64,000 nt of DNA, from NCBI GenBank assembly GCA_040357565.1, contig JBDODJ010000019.1; one strand, given 5' to 3'. Shown here piece by piece: positions 36,589 to 49,471 of the stretch. Every line of letters begins with the position of its first letter. The first letter of the stretch is position 1. The position numbers and the translations under genes are program-made. Source of the stretch: Cercozoa sp. M6MM. Taxonomy: Eukaryota > Endomyxa: Ascetosporea. The notes under the pieces were generated by a model that saw only the letters and a program-made list of their open reading frames with translations, was not told the origin of the DNA and ran no database searches.

Positions 36589-39018
36589 TATATATATATA
36601 TATGGATACAAAATATAGCGGTGAGCGAGCAAGTGAAGCTGCCGAAGCAGCTGAGCGGACAGCATTTCGATTCGATGGCCGAGCTTCGGACTGCTGTGGT
36701 GTGTCTTGTGTCTCCCACTTTACCCTTCCTCTCCACTCCTCTCCTATCACCCCCTTTCTCGAGACAGAACGCGTGTTTGCCCAACCCGTCAAGTGGACTG
36801 TTTGCCAACACCAGCAACTACGTTGCCGATCAGTTGAAGCACATGGACCACGAGTCGGTCAGTTGTGTCCGGTCGGACATGTCAGTCGGTACATATTAGG
36901 TATTGCTGGACAGGCTGTCCGCAATGTGCGACTGCTGGTGCTCAAGTCTCTGGTTCCCAAGGTCGACACGGACCCGTACTACCCTCCCCACCCCCTTGTT
37001 GACAGTCATATTGATGGGCATACTGTATGATGCAGGACTGAGGTGACACTACACGATACTGCATGCGACATGCAGACGCCCATCGTACCGATCGACTTTG
37101 CCTCAGTCGAGGGCACTCTGGGTAGTCTTTCTCTGCCGACTCAACGTGTGTTATGTCAAAGAGTGAACTGATGCGAATGCAGCCGATATGTTCGACTTGG
37201 ACAACATCACCTCTTCGGCTGATGGTACTTTTGCTCCTTGTTTCATTGTCTATCTACCTCCCTCCTGTTTAGACAAACTGGCAAGCCAGCTGGCACTAAG
37301 GGCACTGCATCAGGTACACTCTGACCCGAACTTAGCTTTACTGATCCTGACTTGATTTGGCTTGACTTGACTTAACTTGATCTGACTTGACTTAACTCGA
37401 TCTGACTTGACTTAACTTGATCTGACTTGACCCTGACTAGAACAATGCGCACGTGCTGTTGCTGCTCAGCAAGGCCGGTCACTCCGTGTTGGATCTGGTA
37501 TTAAGACTGTCCCGGCGGAAGGAGGTATCACTCTACGTGTGTGTGGTAGGACACTTCGCTGTGGTACAACATCTGCGGCAGTCCAACTTGTCCGCTCACT
37601 GTGGCGAACTTCGACGCGCTTGTGCAAGTACTGTTCTCTTTTACCCCCCCCCCCACCCATTTCTCCCCACCCATTTGCATCTCCTCAACAGGTCTCAATC
37701 AAGAGTGCCAACAACAAGAGTAGTCAGTTCGCCGAGTACCTGAGTGTTACGGTAGTGTTTGACCTGTAGTGTTTGACCTGTAGTGTTTGACCTGTAGTCT
37801 TGTGAGTGACCCCATCCTATGTCTTCTCCTTGGTGTGCGTAGTCGGTGTTACACACGGTGGCACGCTGCTGCACACCCACATTCGTGCGGAACTTTGCCA
37901 CTCGTCTGCGTATGCATGGGTACTCGCATGTCTCTGTATATATACATTACATATCTGTATCTGTGTTTATTATATTTATTATATATGTAATTATATATAT
38001 ATATATATATATGATATACAAATATTTATATTATATTTAATAGATATATTTACATATATTTATTTATTTGTAATATATATATATATATACGTATATATAG
38101 TATGTAATAGATATATAAACATGTCTACATGTGTGTAGAGTCACTCTGGACTGGAACAACTGTCACAGCGACTTGGGTCAGTTTAAGGACTCGACGCCTC
38201 TGGCCCAGGTGCGAGTGTGTATTGACATATATTTATATGTATGTCTATATGTCTATATGTGTGCAGACACTGTACAATGTGCAAGGACACAGTGCCTTTC
38301 AGTCGGCGATGGAGTCGGTCTTCGATCTGTCGGTATTGTGACTGTCTGTATCTATCCTGTCTATGATGCTGTCCATGAGTGCACACAAATACAGGACCCC
38401 AGTGTGATCACCGACGACTCCATTCCGCAAGTCGATGCTGACCTCAACGCTCTGTACTAGTGCTATGGAAATGGGGGGAAGGGATGGGGGAGGGGTCAAG
38501 CTGACTGATGCCTTGTTGACCCGCCAACAGACGAAGCACCACACGTGCCGTCTGTGTCGCAAGGGTATGTTCTGCCCCTTGCAGTACAGGGGATGTCTGG
38601 TATCTTCCTCCCTCAGATCTTGCACCGCGAGGGAGCTCGCTTCCGTGCCAAGAACGCGGCCGGTGTGCCTGCCATTTTCCAGACCATGGTGCACCTTGAG
38701 GTAGCCTCTTTGACTCGACTGTATTCACAGGGATGATGTACCTCGTGTGCTTGCAACACAGGACGTGCACCTCATGTACAACAACAAGCGAAGCATGCGC
38801 GACTCCGAGTGTCCCACGGCCAGCTTGCTGCGCAATATCTGGGGTGCCTTTTCCATACCATTGTGTCTATCTATATCAGTATGTATATCTATATATATAT
38901 ATATGTATGTATATTTATTTATATACATGCTATTCTATATCTACTAGGTAATTCGTGATATATATATATATATATAGATATATGTTATAGTTATCTATAT
39001 ATACATGTTATAATTATA

Positions 39019-39056
<38 letters not shown>

Positions 39057-39169
39057 ATCTTATAATTATTATAGTATATATATATATATAGATGTTATAG
39101 TATATATAATATATGTTAGTTATATATATATATATGTTAGTTATATATATATATATATATATGTTATAG

Positions 39170-39210
<41 letters not shown>

Positions 39211-40800
39211 AGGCAGTGCACCTGACGCCGATGCTGCGCGAGGAGTACGGAGTCGACCTGTTGGACATGCAGCTGTGCACCGACCGTATCGAGATCGACA
39301 TCAATGCGTAAGACGCACCGTGTCTATCCTTCCTCAGTGACCCAGTCTGTGTCTGTTAGTGAGCGTCGCCGTCTGTTCGAACGGTACAACGATGCCATCG
39401 CCAACAACAACAACCAGGCCGCCCAGCCGCAACAATTCGGTCTCTTCCGGCAGCACCCACAGGTGCCGCTGCCTGATGTGGCCTTCGACATTGACGCCGA
39501 GTTGGAGTACACTGCTATAGTCACCTAGGCCCAGGTCATGCTCCTTGTTTAGACACGTCGAACAGCGGTCGGAGGTGCCCTTTGAGGATGCCAAGTTCGA
39601 CCTGTGGCGACAGGACGCACGTGCCTGTGTGCAAGCTGTCTTCAGCCAAGAGTGTGCTGATTCGCGTCGTTCCGTCCCTGTCCTACCGACGCACTGGTTC
39701 GACATACACACAAGGAGGGCTAAGAACAGTACAAGAAGTGTGTGTGGGCAGGTGTGTTACCATGAACCAACCGCGTTTGTTGCGTCTGTTGCTGCCTCTG
39801 TTTGGACACAAGGGTAGACTTGTATTATCTGTGTTGAGGAGTACCTGTAGTATCTAGAAAGAGAGGTGTGTATGGAGTAGAAACACCGCTGAATGTGTCG
39901 CCTCTGAGTGCCACACTGGCCTGTGTTTCACCTCGTGTGTCCGACATGACGCGACTGGTGACATTGCTGCTGCGGTACCCTTCCTTCTGTCTCTTTACTT
40001 CATGCTAATCTTTTTACTTCATGCTAATAATACTTACTGTCTGTAGAAACGGCGCACAGCTCGACGAGTCCAGCAGCTGCTTCGACGCCGAGCCAGAGTA
40101 CCAGACGTACATGTCTTTTTCTACCACCTGCATTTGTGTGTGCAGTGAAACGCAGCCCTTCCTCTCTCGTTGGCTTTCAGACTGTACCCTATACATATAC
40201 ATATGTATATATATATACATAAATATATATATATATATGTCTATATGTATGATCTGCCTGTTGTACCAGACCTCCCGAGACTGCAGTTCGAACGCGAGAC
40301 CGTCGTTGTCAATGTTGCTTGGTAGGATACCATTTCTGTATGCATATATACACATACATATACATCTACATATACATATCTATATATATATATATTGTAT
40401 ATGTATATGTATATATATGGATACAAAATGATATAATAATGGACACAGTGCGCCGGTGTCATCTTGGGACACTGACGCTGACAAGATCATCACCTTCTCT
40501 GCACATGCTGTTGCTCACTCGTGTACCCTGACCCCACCGGATGTTTGTTTGTGTATGTGTGTATGTGTTTGTGTCTGCGGTAGTGCGTGCCATCCTGGAG
40601 ACGCAGAGCAAGGCGAAGCAGTGCGTCTGACCCTTGATTCGTTCCTGTCTATGTACCTGCTCTTTGTGCTATCTCAGGGAAGAACTGGTGCGACGCACGC
40701 CTGTCAGCATCAAGACCGCTGTAACATAGCACATATATAAATATCTATAAATATATATAAATATATATATATCTATAAATATATATATATATATATATAA

Positions 40801-40836
<36 letters not shown>

Positions 40837-42298
40837 AAGATAATATTCAAGATCTCTGGTGTACTGCAGTTGAGCCCCATCGTCGGAACTTTCACGTGCC
40901 CAATCTTAGTTGCATAAGTGTGTCTATATCGAAGCGACTGGACCTGCCTTGCGTGTACAGTTACAACCACACTCGGTGCTCGGTTTCTCCACTGGCAGCA
41001 GCGCTGTCGCTGCCGTTCTTTGAGCGGGCAACAGGCTTCGGTCACCAGGTCAACACGAGTTTCCGCGCGGCTGTAGGAACTTCTTTATCCTGTGACTTTT
41101 TTAACTAGCTAACAGTGCTTTGGAGCAGTGGTCGCGCGCACTGGCGCAGGTGCTGATCGAAGCTGGTGCACCTGTGAGTGACGCACGTGCCTTTGTGTGC
41201 ATCACGGGACACTCTGACTTCTTAAACAAGGTGAACATACACACCTGTTGTTGGAGACTATCGTGTGTGACTATCGTGTGTGACTATCGTGTGTGACCAT
41301 AGGATGCCTCCAAGACTGCCAGCAAGGAGATGCAGCAGTTCGCTACGATTGAGTGTATTCCAGTTAGTCTGTGTTATCCCAACTGACAAGTTTAGACTTG
41401 TGCTGCAGGTGTCAGTGGCGTTGAAGCACCCAACGGCGGTTTGTTCGGACGTCCTGTACGACAACCTTTTCTTGCAACCTTATCTTGCAACCTTATCTTG
41501 CAACCTTTGTGTCTGTTGACGCTCTTTACATTTCTGTTCGTAGGCGCCGTTGATTCCGGAAGGTCGAATCAATGAGGATGCAGTCTCGTCCGTGTACCTG
41601 ATCATCAACCGACATGGTTTTGTTGTTGTGTGTATGTGTGTGTAGCATGCTCTTGCTGGCCAATGGTTTCGACCCGCGCTGTCTGGAGGACGAGAGTGTC
41701 GTCGGTTGCCACGAGGAGGTAGTGTCGTACATGTCACAAAAGACAGGGAGTCTACCCTTGTACCTTGCATGTCTGTGTGGGTGTAGACGCCGGTGGTGCA
41801 GATGCCTGTCGTTGTGCAAACACTAGAGAGTTGCACTGAAGTCCTGCGGGCCCATGTCACCAACCTGGCGCGTCAGCTCTCCAGCTGTGTCATGTTCGCA
41901 CGTGCGCCTCAGGAGCTGCAGGCCGTCATTGTCGGGTGCAAACAAACCCTTGAGACACCTTGCTGTTTATTTGTTGTTGTATTTGTGTGTTGCCATGTTT
42001 CTCTTTAGGTACCTGGTGGAGAACAAGGCTCTGCAGGTTGACGAACGATTCGTTTTTGGCGAATTGGCGCGTGTTGGACGTCCTGCGCGCATCCAGGCTA
42101 CGATGAAACTCATGCGACGCACGCTTGCGGAATCTGACCTGTACGAGTCCTTTTCACTTCTGACTGGTCAATACTTTTGACCTTCCTCGTTTTATTTAAT
42201 GTTGCAGCACCCTGGAAGAGATGAAGCACCGTCTCAACCAGCTGCTGTCGATGGCCGAGAATGAAATTTCGGCCTTGGTTGACGAAACCCTTTTTTGA
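34361..42298 (+). CDS. Large ankyrin-repeat-like protein
   Basis: Exon 1 starts MDDPNSQQLHHLLKQQNPAL at 34361. About 25-30 short exons follow. Several have ankyrin-like patterns: SPLSVMRLLLPYGRHDVLRS, MTRLVTLLLRNGAQLD, RALAQVLIEAGAPVSDA, MLLANGFDPRCLED. Others are helical (VLEAMSAAAAALFVDAL, a poly-Gln stretch near 36090). One exon has a CRLC pair (HHTCRLCRK, 38540). The C-terminal exons are helical (YLVENKALQVDERFVFGEL, EEMKHRLNQLLSMAENEIS), with the stop at 42296. Introns carry GT, TATC and TA tracts. It may be a scaffold protein, but the family is unknown. The reading was pieced together exon by exon, and some exons are likely missed. Confidence 0.55.
35917..35951. repeat. (GT)n tract in ankyrin-gene intron
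   Basis: A GT-rich simple run of about 34 nt, with two interruptions, lies in an intron. Confidence 0.85.
36236..36612. repeat. TATC/TA-rich expanded intron
   Basis: This tract combines (TATC)n, CTAT-type and (TA)n simple repeats within an intron of the ankyrin-like gene. Confidence 0.85.
37930..38130. repeat. TA-rich intron tract
   Basis: A run of TATA and TTTATA simple sequence lies in an intron of the ankyrin-like gene. Confidence 0.85.
38860..39215. repeat. TA-rich expanded intron with GTTATAG units
   Basis: About 350 nt of (TA)n is interspersed with repeated ATGTTATAGTTATATA-like units, making this the longest AT tract in the gene. Confidence 0.85.
40190..40440. repeat. TA/TACA-rich intron tracts
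   Basis: Two TACATATA-type tracts flank one short exon (about 40265-40322) of the ankyrin-like gene. Confidence 0.8.
40730..40845. repeat. TA-rich intron tract
   Basis: AAATATATATA-type simple sequence lies in a further intron of the ankyrin-like gene. Confidence 0.85.
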
Positions 42299-42507
42299 CT
42301 GAGCCAGTAATGCGATGCGGCGCGATGTGTGCGTTTCAATTGACGACTGGCGTGTCGTGTGCCGTTTACTGGAGTGTTGCTAGTCGTAGTGTGGCGTACG
42401 TAGCTCAGCCCTCTTCGCGTCGCCTGCCATGCCTGCGCGTCGACTTTTTACGTTGTTTCGATGAGTGTTGGTTTCTTTGCGTTGGGTGATAGCATAATCA
42501 AGGTGAG

Positions 42508-45500
42508 CTATGTGACATCACGATAGCCTGAGTCTATTCGTTTTGAAACTACACCAGCACCTGCAGTACGCCTGGTCCTGCAAAGATAACACATGCATGC
42601 AGAATTACATTCAAGAAGTCGAAAGACAAGAGTGAATGGTACCTGCAGAGTGAAACTTTTTGTGGCGCCGTCGTCCGCCGCGCCTTTGCCTCCTCTTTTT
42701 CGTTTCCTACAAGATACGACAGTATCTAGCGATACCACAAAAGAAGAGGTATGTCGGTGTGTTCATGTTTGCCTGTGGGGGTGAAAGTGGCGGTTGTGGC
42801 GGCAGTTTTGGCGACAACTTTCGCAGCTTTGGCAAAGGCGGAAAGTCCTCAGTCTTGCTAGTGTCTGCTGTGCTTGTCTTTGCTTTCGGTTGACTTGTTT
42901 TCGCATCTTCAGTCTTTGCTGCGACAGCTTCGTCGCGGGTTGAGTCGGCGTTCTTCTCTTCTTGAACAGTGACGTCCATCACGGACATTGGTGCCTGACA
43001 CACAAACACAACGGTGCCAGCAACAATAGTAAAGACTCTCAAAATGGTACCTTGTCAAATAGCAGAAACTTTTGACCGTTTGGTGCTTCCGCAAGAGCTA
43101 ACACACGGGCTTCTCCCTGTGTCGGTGCACACAGAGTAAACACAAGAGAAACACAGGAGAAACATGGGTGCGTACCAGAGGCAGAAGTGCAAAGTCGCTC
43201 AAGCGCTGCAGAGTGCCTTCTTCTACCTCCTGGAGAATGCGAACATCCTCAGTGCTTGTGGAGAGTGGTGTTGACGTTGTCGAAGTCTGTGTCTCAATCT
43301 CTGTCGCTCGTTCCGTGTCCACTTGCGAGCTGAGTATCACATCCCCAGCGCAATTAAACAGTGTAGTTTAACAGTGTAGTTTAACAGTGTAGTTCAACAA
43401 GAGAGCATGAAAGAAAGTGTACGCAATGTCAGGCGCACGGGAACGCACGTGCAGCTGGTGCATGACCGCGAGTGTCAGCACAAGTGCCACGAGGAGGGTC
43501 AACACGAGTGCCCACAACATGCGCATCTCACGTCGCACGCGATCGCTCATGTAACCGTCTGGATCGCCGTGGAGCGCGCCGTGGTACTCTGCATCGCGAT
43601 CAGATCGACGGTACTCGCGACCGTAGTCACCGTCAGTATTGTAAAAAGTCCTTCCATCGCGATCGCTCGAGTAACCGTCCGTGAGAGGAGGAAACGCCAT
43701 TGACAAACGCATGCGCCACAGTGCTTCCACGCGCTTGGACACGCTGTTTCACACAAGCGACTCCACACAAAGACAGCGGCCAACTGACCAAAGAAAAGCG
43801 TACACGCCAAGCTGCTTCGCAAGTGTCGCAAGCTGCTGCTGCGTGGCCTGCAACAACCAAACAAATGCACAGACACGAAGAAACAGTCAACGCAGAAATA
43901 CCTTGCGCGAAGCGACAAAGCGCGCGTTCAAAGCTTCCACAAACGCGTTGGCAACGTCTTGCTCCTGTGCATGATACAAAGCACACAAAACATGAAACAA
44001 AGCACCACAAACGTCAGATGAAGAAGCGTGTACCAACTCAACTCGGTGCAATCGTTCCGTCAAAGCAGCGAAAATGTGTTTTTTCTCACTTTTCTCGCTT
44101 TTTTCGTCTTCTGGAAACGAAAAGAAAACTCAAGAAGAAGTAGAAAAAGTTGTAAAAACCGATTACCGTCCTCAACAGTTTTATCACGATCGCGAGTATC
44201 GTCAGTGATATCAACGACAGGCCGATCAAGAGCACCAACACCGTCGGTGTCCTGATTAAACTCATGATCCACGAGTTGTTCGGTGTCACTGGCACTGTCA
44301 TTGTAAACATTGAAGTCTTCACTCTCGTTTCTGTTTGAAAGCAAGTCGGTTTTCGAGCTTTCCGCGATCGCTTTGCTGTGAAAAAGCAACGGTTGTATTT
44401 TCTCACAACGAAACTAGAAGGTCTAGAATGGAACAAATAAAACCGACATGGAAGCAGCATCAGGCAACTCGGGCAAGCAGTCGACACAATCAACTTGAAC
44501 AACGTCTTTGGCACTACTGGCACGCACTTGAGCAGTTGCTTCAGCGTGCGCCGCCTTTCGCAGTGCATCCGTCGCTTTCTATTGCAAAAAACACATTTCA
44601 AAGATCGAACAAAGTACAAATGGGTCCTTCACCTCATGCTCACGCGCATGCTGTCGAAAAGTCTCATGAACGACTTGCAAAACAGGAGTGCCATAGACGC
44701 CCAGTTGAGTCAAAGTGCACACTGACTCATCACCGCGAATCGCCTCGACCGAAACCAACAGGTATCGAACCCACGTGTGCTCCGATGTGTTCACCTGCGA
44801 AACTCATCCGAAAGTTGAACTCAAACAGACGCAAGGTACCCTAAATCGTCTCACACCGCGTTCAGGATCACTGGCTCGCTCGCCCAGCACACCTGCAAAA
44901 TTAGTTATTTTGTATCTTGTCCGCGCGGAAGAAAAGCAAACCCAATAGTTTCCAGTCGCCAAACTGCGCCGGAACAGGCATGTCTAAAACGCGTTTCAGT
45001 TCTTCGCTTTCTTTTCTCTCGCTTTTGGTTTCCTAAAAAAGAAATAAATTCTGAACGACCAAAAAACGAATGATTCAAAAACCTGATATGCGAGCAATTC
45101 ATCGACCAGGGAAGAGTCCAAGGGCGGCGTGAACAACGGGCCAGGTGGCGTAATCTCGGCAGGTGCAGTTGCGCTGCCAAAGACTCTCACCACGCCTAAA
45201 AGTTATCAAAGCATACCACCTGAGGAAGGTTAAATAAAGCAGTAAAATGTGAAAGCAACCTGCACGAGCCGCGTAATGTTCCAGGTGCGTCAGAGTGAGC
45301 GATGACACAACCACGTCTTCTGACAGTTGCACCACGAACCACCAGGGTGAGGCACATTCTTGTCTCTATAAATAAGTGTGCTTGTTTAAATGATCGTCAA
45401 AATTAGAACGAGAACATACCATGTACTTGTCGCCATTGTCGGACAGAATCGCACCTAGGAAAAGTAGAATGATTGCAAGTTCAGTTGTAAAAATAAGCGA

Positions 45501-46353
45501 TACCAGCTTTCTGAACGCCTTCGCTTTTTCGCAAAACAGCAGCGCCTGCGTCATGTGACGCAAAATTAAACGTCTTTTCCTCTGTGGGAACAATCCGTAG
45601 AAATGAGCCAAGGTCGAAAAAGAAAACCAAACCTTTGAATTCGCTCGAGAGGGTTAAAAGCGAACGAAGCGTTTTGATTTTTTTCTCACTCTCGCCAGTT
45701 TTTTGCTCTTTGACTGTTTTTGCTGGTTTGGTTGCGTTCGGTGCACTTGTTTCTTCAGCCTCCTCGTCCTCATCGCTGTAAAAACAAGGTCGACAATCAG
45801 GGATAGAAAACAGTCATAACCGACCCGTTGTTTGAGTCGTCATCGGTTAGTTTCAGCACGCGTTCGCGAAATTCTGCCAAAGATACTTCGTCGCTCTGAA
45901 AACACCCAAACTTACTTTCATTTGCTTTCTTGTCACAAATAGAAAAGCAAAAGCATACCGAGCTTTGGTTTTTAGTTTCGGCATGTTCTGCATCAAGAAC
46001 AACCGGCGCTTGCAACGTGGCTAAAACGCAAAATCGCCTTTAATCCATAGAAGAACAGAAAGCGCAAAAGTGGAGCTACACTGTGCACGTTGCTCGCAGA
46101 AAGCATCACAGAATTCCGTGACTGCATTGTCTCGGTAGACACCGTCGATGTAGCCATCCGTAACCACGGTCAGCACTGCCCGAGGCGAACTGTCGGCGCT
46201 GTCCAAGTCGAGCGTGTCCTCCTCGCCAAGAGATACTTCAAAGTCAACGTCACCGTCACTCTGACTGACAGTGGCGCCACCGTCGCACGTGACACCCACA
46301 ATGACGTGGAACAGCACAAAACAGGCTAATAATCGCCTCAAAATCATTTTCAA
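42508..46353 (-). CDS. Mid-SUN domain ER membrane protein (SLP1/SUCO-like)
   Basis: The start at 46353 (or the second Met at 46347) opens a signal peptide (ILRRLLACFVLFHVIVGV) and an acidic luminal segment. The SUN domain spans about 45600-44640: KTFNFASHDAGAAVL, AILSDNGDKYM, CASPWWFVVQLSEDVVV, LTHLEHYAA, VVRVFGSA, VRYLLVSVEAI and CTLTQLGVYG, the full order of conserved blocks. An acidic linker and helical segments follow. Then comes a transmembrane helix (LWALVLTLLVALVLTLAVM, near 43480) and a cytosolic tail rich in Lys/Pro (FPPLPKLRKLSPKLPPQPPL). A signal peptide, a central SUN domain and a C-terminal anchor define the mid-SUN family, which in yeast (Slp1-Emp65) guards folding of ER proteins. 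The last exon and exact stop are uncertain. The gene is divergent from RPC4. Confidence 0.8.
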
Positions 46354-46618
46354 TCCAAATTAAACATTTCTTCGTAAACTAGGGCGTACTAGACGTGCTG
46401 TACGAGCGTTTTAGAATTATTTTAATTTCACCGAATTGTAGCCACCAAATAGCTCACACCACGTTGTTGTGTCAGCACGTGCCTGGTGTTGTGCTTAAAG
46501 TGTGCGTTCTTGGTTCTAGCGCGGCGCTGAAACAGGGAAAGTTGGCGCGTATTTGTGTTTTGAAAAATCTTGCGGGTACCGAGACAAGACAAGCAGCAGC
46601 AGCAGCACACAGGCCACG
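46354..46618. promoter_or_regulatory. Shared divergent promoter of SUN and RPC4 genes
   Basis: This interval of 265 bp between two start codons must drive both genes. No specific element was recognised. Confidence 0.35.
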
Positions 46619-47947
46619 ATGAGCAGCCCGGAGGAGCGTCAATTTGCGCCCAAGGTCCGGAAGGACAAGGACAAGAAGAAGCGCAAGAAGAAGGTAGCGT
46701 TTATTGAAACTAAGCGGAGGCTTTGCCAGGCAATGATCGGTGTGTGCGTTTCTCCAGGAGAAGAAGCAAGAGACCATCGCACAGTTGCAAGACCAGCCGA
46801 AGCGCCGTAAGTCGCGTGTGAAGAAGACCAAGTGAGCTTGCCTTTGTTTTCTGCTTCATCTAGGTGTCGAATTTCGCGTTTTTGTTTAGGGAGTTGCGGC
46901 GCAAGCCGAGACTGTCATCATCCGATGATGTTGAGGTCGCTTTCCAGGCACAGGTATTTCGAGTCCAATTCTAGCATTGTACTTTCAGTATGTTACACAA
47001 CACTAGGGCGGCCCCAACAAGCGCGACAGACAGCGCAACCGTCTGTCCAGTGCCATTCCGGACAGCATGGACGGCAAGTCTGTCCCCATGGACATTGATG
47101 ACGACGGTAAGCAGCCGCGCAAGGCCTCGCGACGCGTCCAGCAGAGCACTGTGATCTACGATGAGAACGACAGTTCTGACGACGAGGACATGCTGCCTGC
47201 CGATGCCTACGCCTCCTACGTGCCCATCGAAATGACCTCGAAACAAAAGCGTACACCCCATTTTTTCTTGTGTTGAGTTTCTTCCCTTGTATTTTTCTAC
47301 TCTACTGCAGCGCCAGAATTGGCCCGAAAAACGCCAACTAGTGACCCAGTCGAGGCGCAGGACCTGCACGAGTTCCTTCAAACTGCTGCCGAGTCGCTTG
47401 GTGATCAGACGCAGTCGCCGCTCCTGTATTTTTTGCGCTATGCACGTCACCCTGACGTGCCGCCAAAAATGAGTTTTGTGTGTTTTTGCTCAACAGGTGG
47501 CTGCAGCTGCCGCCGAACCTCCCGATTCCGGAATCAAGTGAGTCGCGTGTCGCTGATCAAGAGGAACAGCAGGAGAAGCAGGTTTGCTTTCGTTTTTTAA
47601 CGTTTCCTGGTTTTGTACGCTATTTGGTCCAGGATGCCGAACCAGCCAAGAAATTGTGGCCAATGCCGCGTGCTAAGATGGCACCGCGTGACTCGTCAGT
47701 GCACCACATGGAAGGCTCACAGATCGGCACCATTGTGCTCAGGAGGAGCGGTCGCATGACACTCAACATGGGCAAGTTCGAGCTCGATCTGACGCCTTCC
47801 GTTCCGTCGACGGCGCACGAGGAGGTGCTCGCTGTCGATCTCGAACAGGCCAAGTTGCTCCGTCTCGGAAACGTCACGCAGCGTGCCGTGGCCTCCTACA
47901 ACGTCGCGCAGCTCCTTGAGATTGAGGGTGGCCTCGATCTGCTCTAA
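46619..47947 (+). CDS. RNA polymerase III subunit RPC4
   Basis: RPC4 (yeast Rpc53, human POLR3D) is a Pol III subunit that with Rpc37 acts in termination and reinitiation. The start MSSPEERQFAPKV at 46619 leads into Lys/Arg-rich exons (KDKDKKKRKKK, KRRKSRVKKTK), usual for the family's basic N-terminus. A disordered acidic middle follows (DENDSSDDEDMLPADAY). The C-terminal exon holds the conserved RPC4 fold: KKLWPMP, HHMEGSQIGTIVLRRSGRMT, LNMGKFELDLTPS, then LLRLGNVTQRAVASYNVAQL, ending GGLDLL. The family pattern 'G.IGKL.VRKSG...L..G....D' is clear. There are about seven exons with introns of 50-80 nt. Confidence 0.85.
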
Positions 47948-48134
47948 CATCATCATGCGCCGCACAGGCACCACGCCATCGCTGAGACGAGAAGCCGAGC
48001 GCTAGCAAACGTGTATATCGAGACGGATGGCCCGCAGTTTCCGTTTGATCAGCTGACTAAGTGTAACGTAGTGACTTCCTTGGCGAGCAGGGATGTTAAC
48101 TGGAGCCGCGGACAGCTAAATTCAGTTCCGTAGT

Positions 48135-48933
48135 TTAGTAGTTGACATTGTAGCCAGGGCGACGCTCAGAGCGGCGTTGCTCGCGGCGCTCCCAGACTTC
48201 GGACCGTCTTTGAGCGTTGCTGCGACGCTCAGCAGCACGCGGACCGAGACTACTGATTTCCGTGGACTCACGGCGTCGTTGTTCCTTGCGTCGCTCAAGT
48301 GCACCCTGCAGTTCCGACGTCGCGACACCTTTTTCGCCACGCGAGGCGCGTTCGTCGTGCCGCTCGAGTTGCTTGGTGTGCTGCTCGGCGTGCAGGCGTC
48401 GTCGTTCGCGAGAGTTGAGGCGTGGCGAGTGGTGCGAGTGACGCTGTGACAGAAACACCTTGTTCTGTAGGCTGGAGCTCGTTAGCTGTGTAGTACCTCG
48501 CCACGTTCCGGACTGCGACTTGGCGAACGACGGCGCTCGCGAGTGGGAGTAGCCACTGCATGCGGCGATGCCGAGCGAGAGGCACGCGAGCCACGGCGGC
48601 CTGGGCTTCCGCGCGAGACTACAGGCATCTGCAGCTTGCTCAGTTCGCGTCGGAGTTCTTTGTTCTCGTCGCGAAGCAGTCGCATCTCCTCCTCAATGTC
48701 ATCGAACACGCGTTTAAGACGCGTCTCGATGTCGTGTACTTGTTCTTCCATCGTTTTGCGCAACTGTTTCAGTGTCATTGCGGGTTGCTGCTCACACAAA
48801 AAAACAAATATGTGAACAACAGATTTACGAGCTAGTGCTGTAAGTTTATCGCTACGGGCGAACGCGAGCGACCACGCCCTGGGGACCGCGAGCGTGAGCT
48901 TTCGCGAATCGGACGACTCTGCTCCTCGCCCAT
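48135..48933 (-). CDS. RS-rich coiled-coil protein
   Basis: Exon 1 (48933 down to about 48855) encodes MGEEQSRPIRESSRSRSPGR with more RS dipeptides. Exon 2 starts QPAMTLKQLRKTMEEQVHDI and forms a coiled coil (heptads through RLKRVFDDIEEEMRLLRDEN), followed by RRGSRASRSASP and SRSPERGE. Exon 3 is an RE/RR-rich tail (ERRKEQRRRESTE, RREQRRSERRPGYNVNY) ending at 48135. RS/RE tracts are typical of splicing-linked proteins, but no RNA-binding domain is present. The length is about 225 residues. A splicing-associated role is inferred only. Confidence 0.65.
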
Positions 48934-49471
48934 GCGCTTCTCTGTCCGAAAGTTACTCCAAAAAGTAGAGGCTGGGGGAGCTCTGGAGACTTGAGTTGGT
49001 CGAAGTCGACCTCAAAGAAAATTAAAACTCGCCAAACTCGACGTGAAAGACCGAAGAATTGAAGCACCCCCTGCAGTTGGCAGGCTTGCCGTTTTTGCCA
49101 GTGACGAAGTCGCCAGCACGTGCAAACGACGCCCAGCTCGGCTTTGACTTGCACACTCTGAGCCATAACTCCAGTTAAAAACATTGACCTCCACCGTCCC
49201 GTGTGAGTGCATAAGAATGCTAAAGACAAGAACCCAGTTGGGGTCAATCTTCACTTTGCTTTTTCAAACTGACATCTCGTCTAATTGACGACTCACTTCC
49301 CTTAATTCGATTTAGTTCTTTTCGTGTAACTGACAAACGCCAGGATCTGAACAAGCGCAAGTTCGGTTACTCGAATACGATACGTTCGACCTTCGTTTCG
49401 TTTCAATTCTAAATTTTAACCTGCTGGCGATCCTTTCAGTAGAAATTATCGGGGAGGTTTACGTGACGTGG
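48934..49471. other. Intergenic stretch
   Basis: This holds the promoter of the RS-rich gene and the 3' flank of the ankyrin gene downstream on the minus strand. A minus-strand frame at 49012-49254 starts MKIDPNWVLVFSILMHSH but shows no motif. Confidence 0.4.
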
